DNA of 6,898 nucleotides from Deltaproteobacteria bacterium (GTDB lineage: Bacteria > Desulfobacterota > Desulfuromonadia > Desulfuromonadales > JAAYDE01). Under the pieces are notes generated by a model that ran no database searches, was not told where the DNA came from, and worked only from the letters and a program-made list of their open reading frames with translations. A program made the position numbers and the translations under genes. Location of the stretch: positions 1 to 6,898 of the forward strand of contig JAFPZV010000166.1 in NCBI GenBank assembly GCA_017417085.1, in the 5' to 3' direction. Of the stretch, positions 6,581 through 6,898 are shown piece by piece (within the stretch, counting starts at the first letter, position 1; each line of letters begins with the position of its first letter).

Positions 6581-6898
6581 ACGCTTTTACCGGGCAAAAC
6601 AAGCGGAAGTGGCCGCACTGCGTGAAAGGGCCGAGCGCGGCGACTTGCCCGCTCCGTATGCCGGCCAACGGCCGGACTTCGCGGGCGCCTTGCTGCGCAT
6701 GGCGCCCGGAGCGCCGCTGGCAGTTGTCGCCGAGTACAAGCGCTCCTCTCCCTCCGCAGGTCTCATCTGCGATGCGCTGACGGTGGAGGAGGCGGTGCGC
6801 CAGTATGCGCGCAACGGAGCCAGCTGCCTCTCCGTTTTGACTGAAGAGATCTGGTTTGGCGGAAACCTTGAGATGCTGAGGCGCGCCTCCGCTCCCTC
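6570..6898 (+). CDS. trpC: Indole-3-glycerol-phosphate synthase, N-terminal part (cut by window edge)
   Basis: The first 109 residues of an enzyme that closes the indole ring of carboxyphenylamino-deoxyribulose phosphate to give indole-3-glycerol phosphate. The beta-1 motif VVAEYKRSSPS (52-62) holds the expected catalytic Glu55 and Lys57, followed by GLI, AVRQYARNGASCLSVLTEE (75-93) and FGGNLEMLRR. IGPS proteins are usually about 255-270 residues, so more than half is missing, and it cannot be seen whether a TrpF domain is fused behind it as in E. coli. The ATG at 6570 overlaps the trpGD stop by 11 bases, and GGAAGG lies six bases upstream. The frame is open to the window edge. Confidence 0.92.
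   Translation, partial: MRLERFYRAKQAEVAALRERAERGDLPAPYAGQRPDFAGALLRMAPGAPLAVVAEYKRSSPSAGLICDALTVEEAVRQYARNGASCLSVLTEEIWFGGNLEMLRRASAP

Overview
The window comes from a Gram-negative bacterium with fairly high-GC coding DNA, and it holds two divergently transcribed operons. A MacAB-type tripartite efflux pair points to a cell with an outer membrane, and a ribosome-mediated trp attenuator with a Trp-codon leader peptide points to Proteobacteria or a relative. A Desulfovibrionaceae-like host is possible, but that is a weak impression from overall protein character, not something the sequence proves.

Left half, minus strand (about 1-3109): macA, the periplasmic adaptor, is followed by macB, the ABC ATPase/permease. 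They are joined by a 4-base ATGA stop/start overlap. macB runs off the left edge with only the end of its last membrane segment and a short C-terminal tail missing. Together with a TolC-type outer membrane channel, which is not in the window, the two would form an ATP-driven efflux pump for macrolides, peptides, lipids or similar envelope substrates.

Middle (3110-3552): this is the control region. It holds the macA ribosome binding site and a 5' leader inverted repeat on the minus side. On the plus side are a trp promoter with a perfect TTGACA -35 box, a 32-codon trp leader peptide gene with three consecutive Trp codons, a 12-bp alternative antiterminator, and a 17-bp rho-independent terminator with a T-rich tail. 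This is a complete classical attenuator and the most notable find in the window. The leader gene is too short to be found by ordinary gene calling.

Right half, plus strand (3553-6898): trpE (anthranilate synthase component I), trpGD (a natural fusion of the glutamine amidotransferase and anthranilate phosphoribosyltransferase) and the first 109 codons of trpC (indole-3-glycerol-phosphate synthase). The genes overlap by 20 and 11 bases, which suggests translational coupling. Together they carry chorismate through anthranilate and phosphoribosyl-anthranilate towards indole-3-glycerol phosphate; the rest of the operon presumably lies to the right. I found no mobile element, CRISPR array, tRNA or rRNA, and no evidence of a wholly new system. 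The interest lies in the attenuator architecture and in some unusual residues in otherwise conserved motifs of TrpE, TrpG and MacB.
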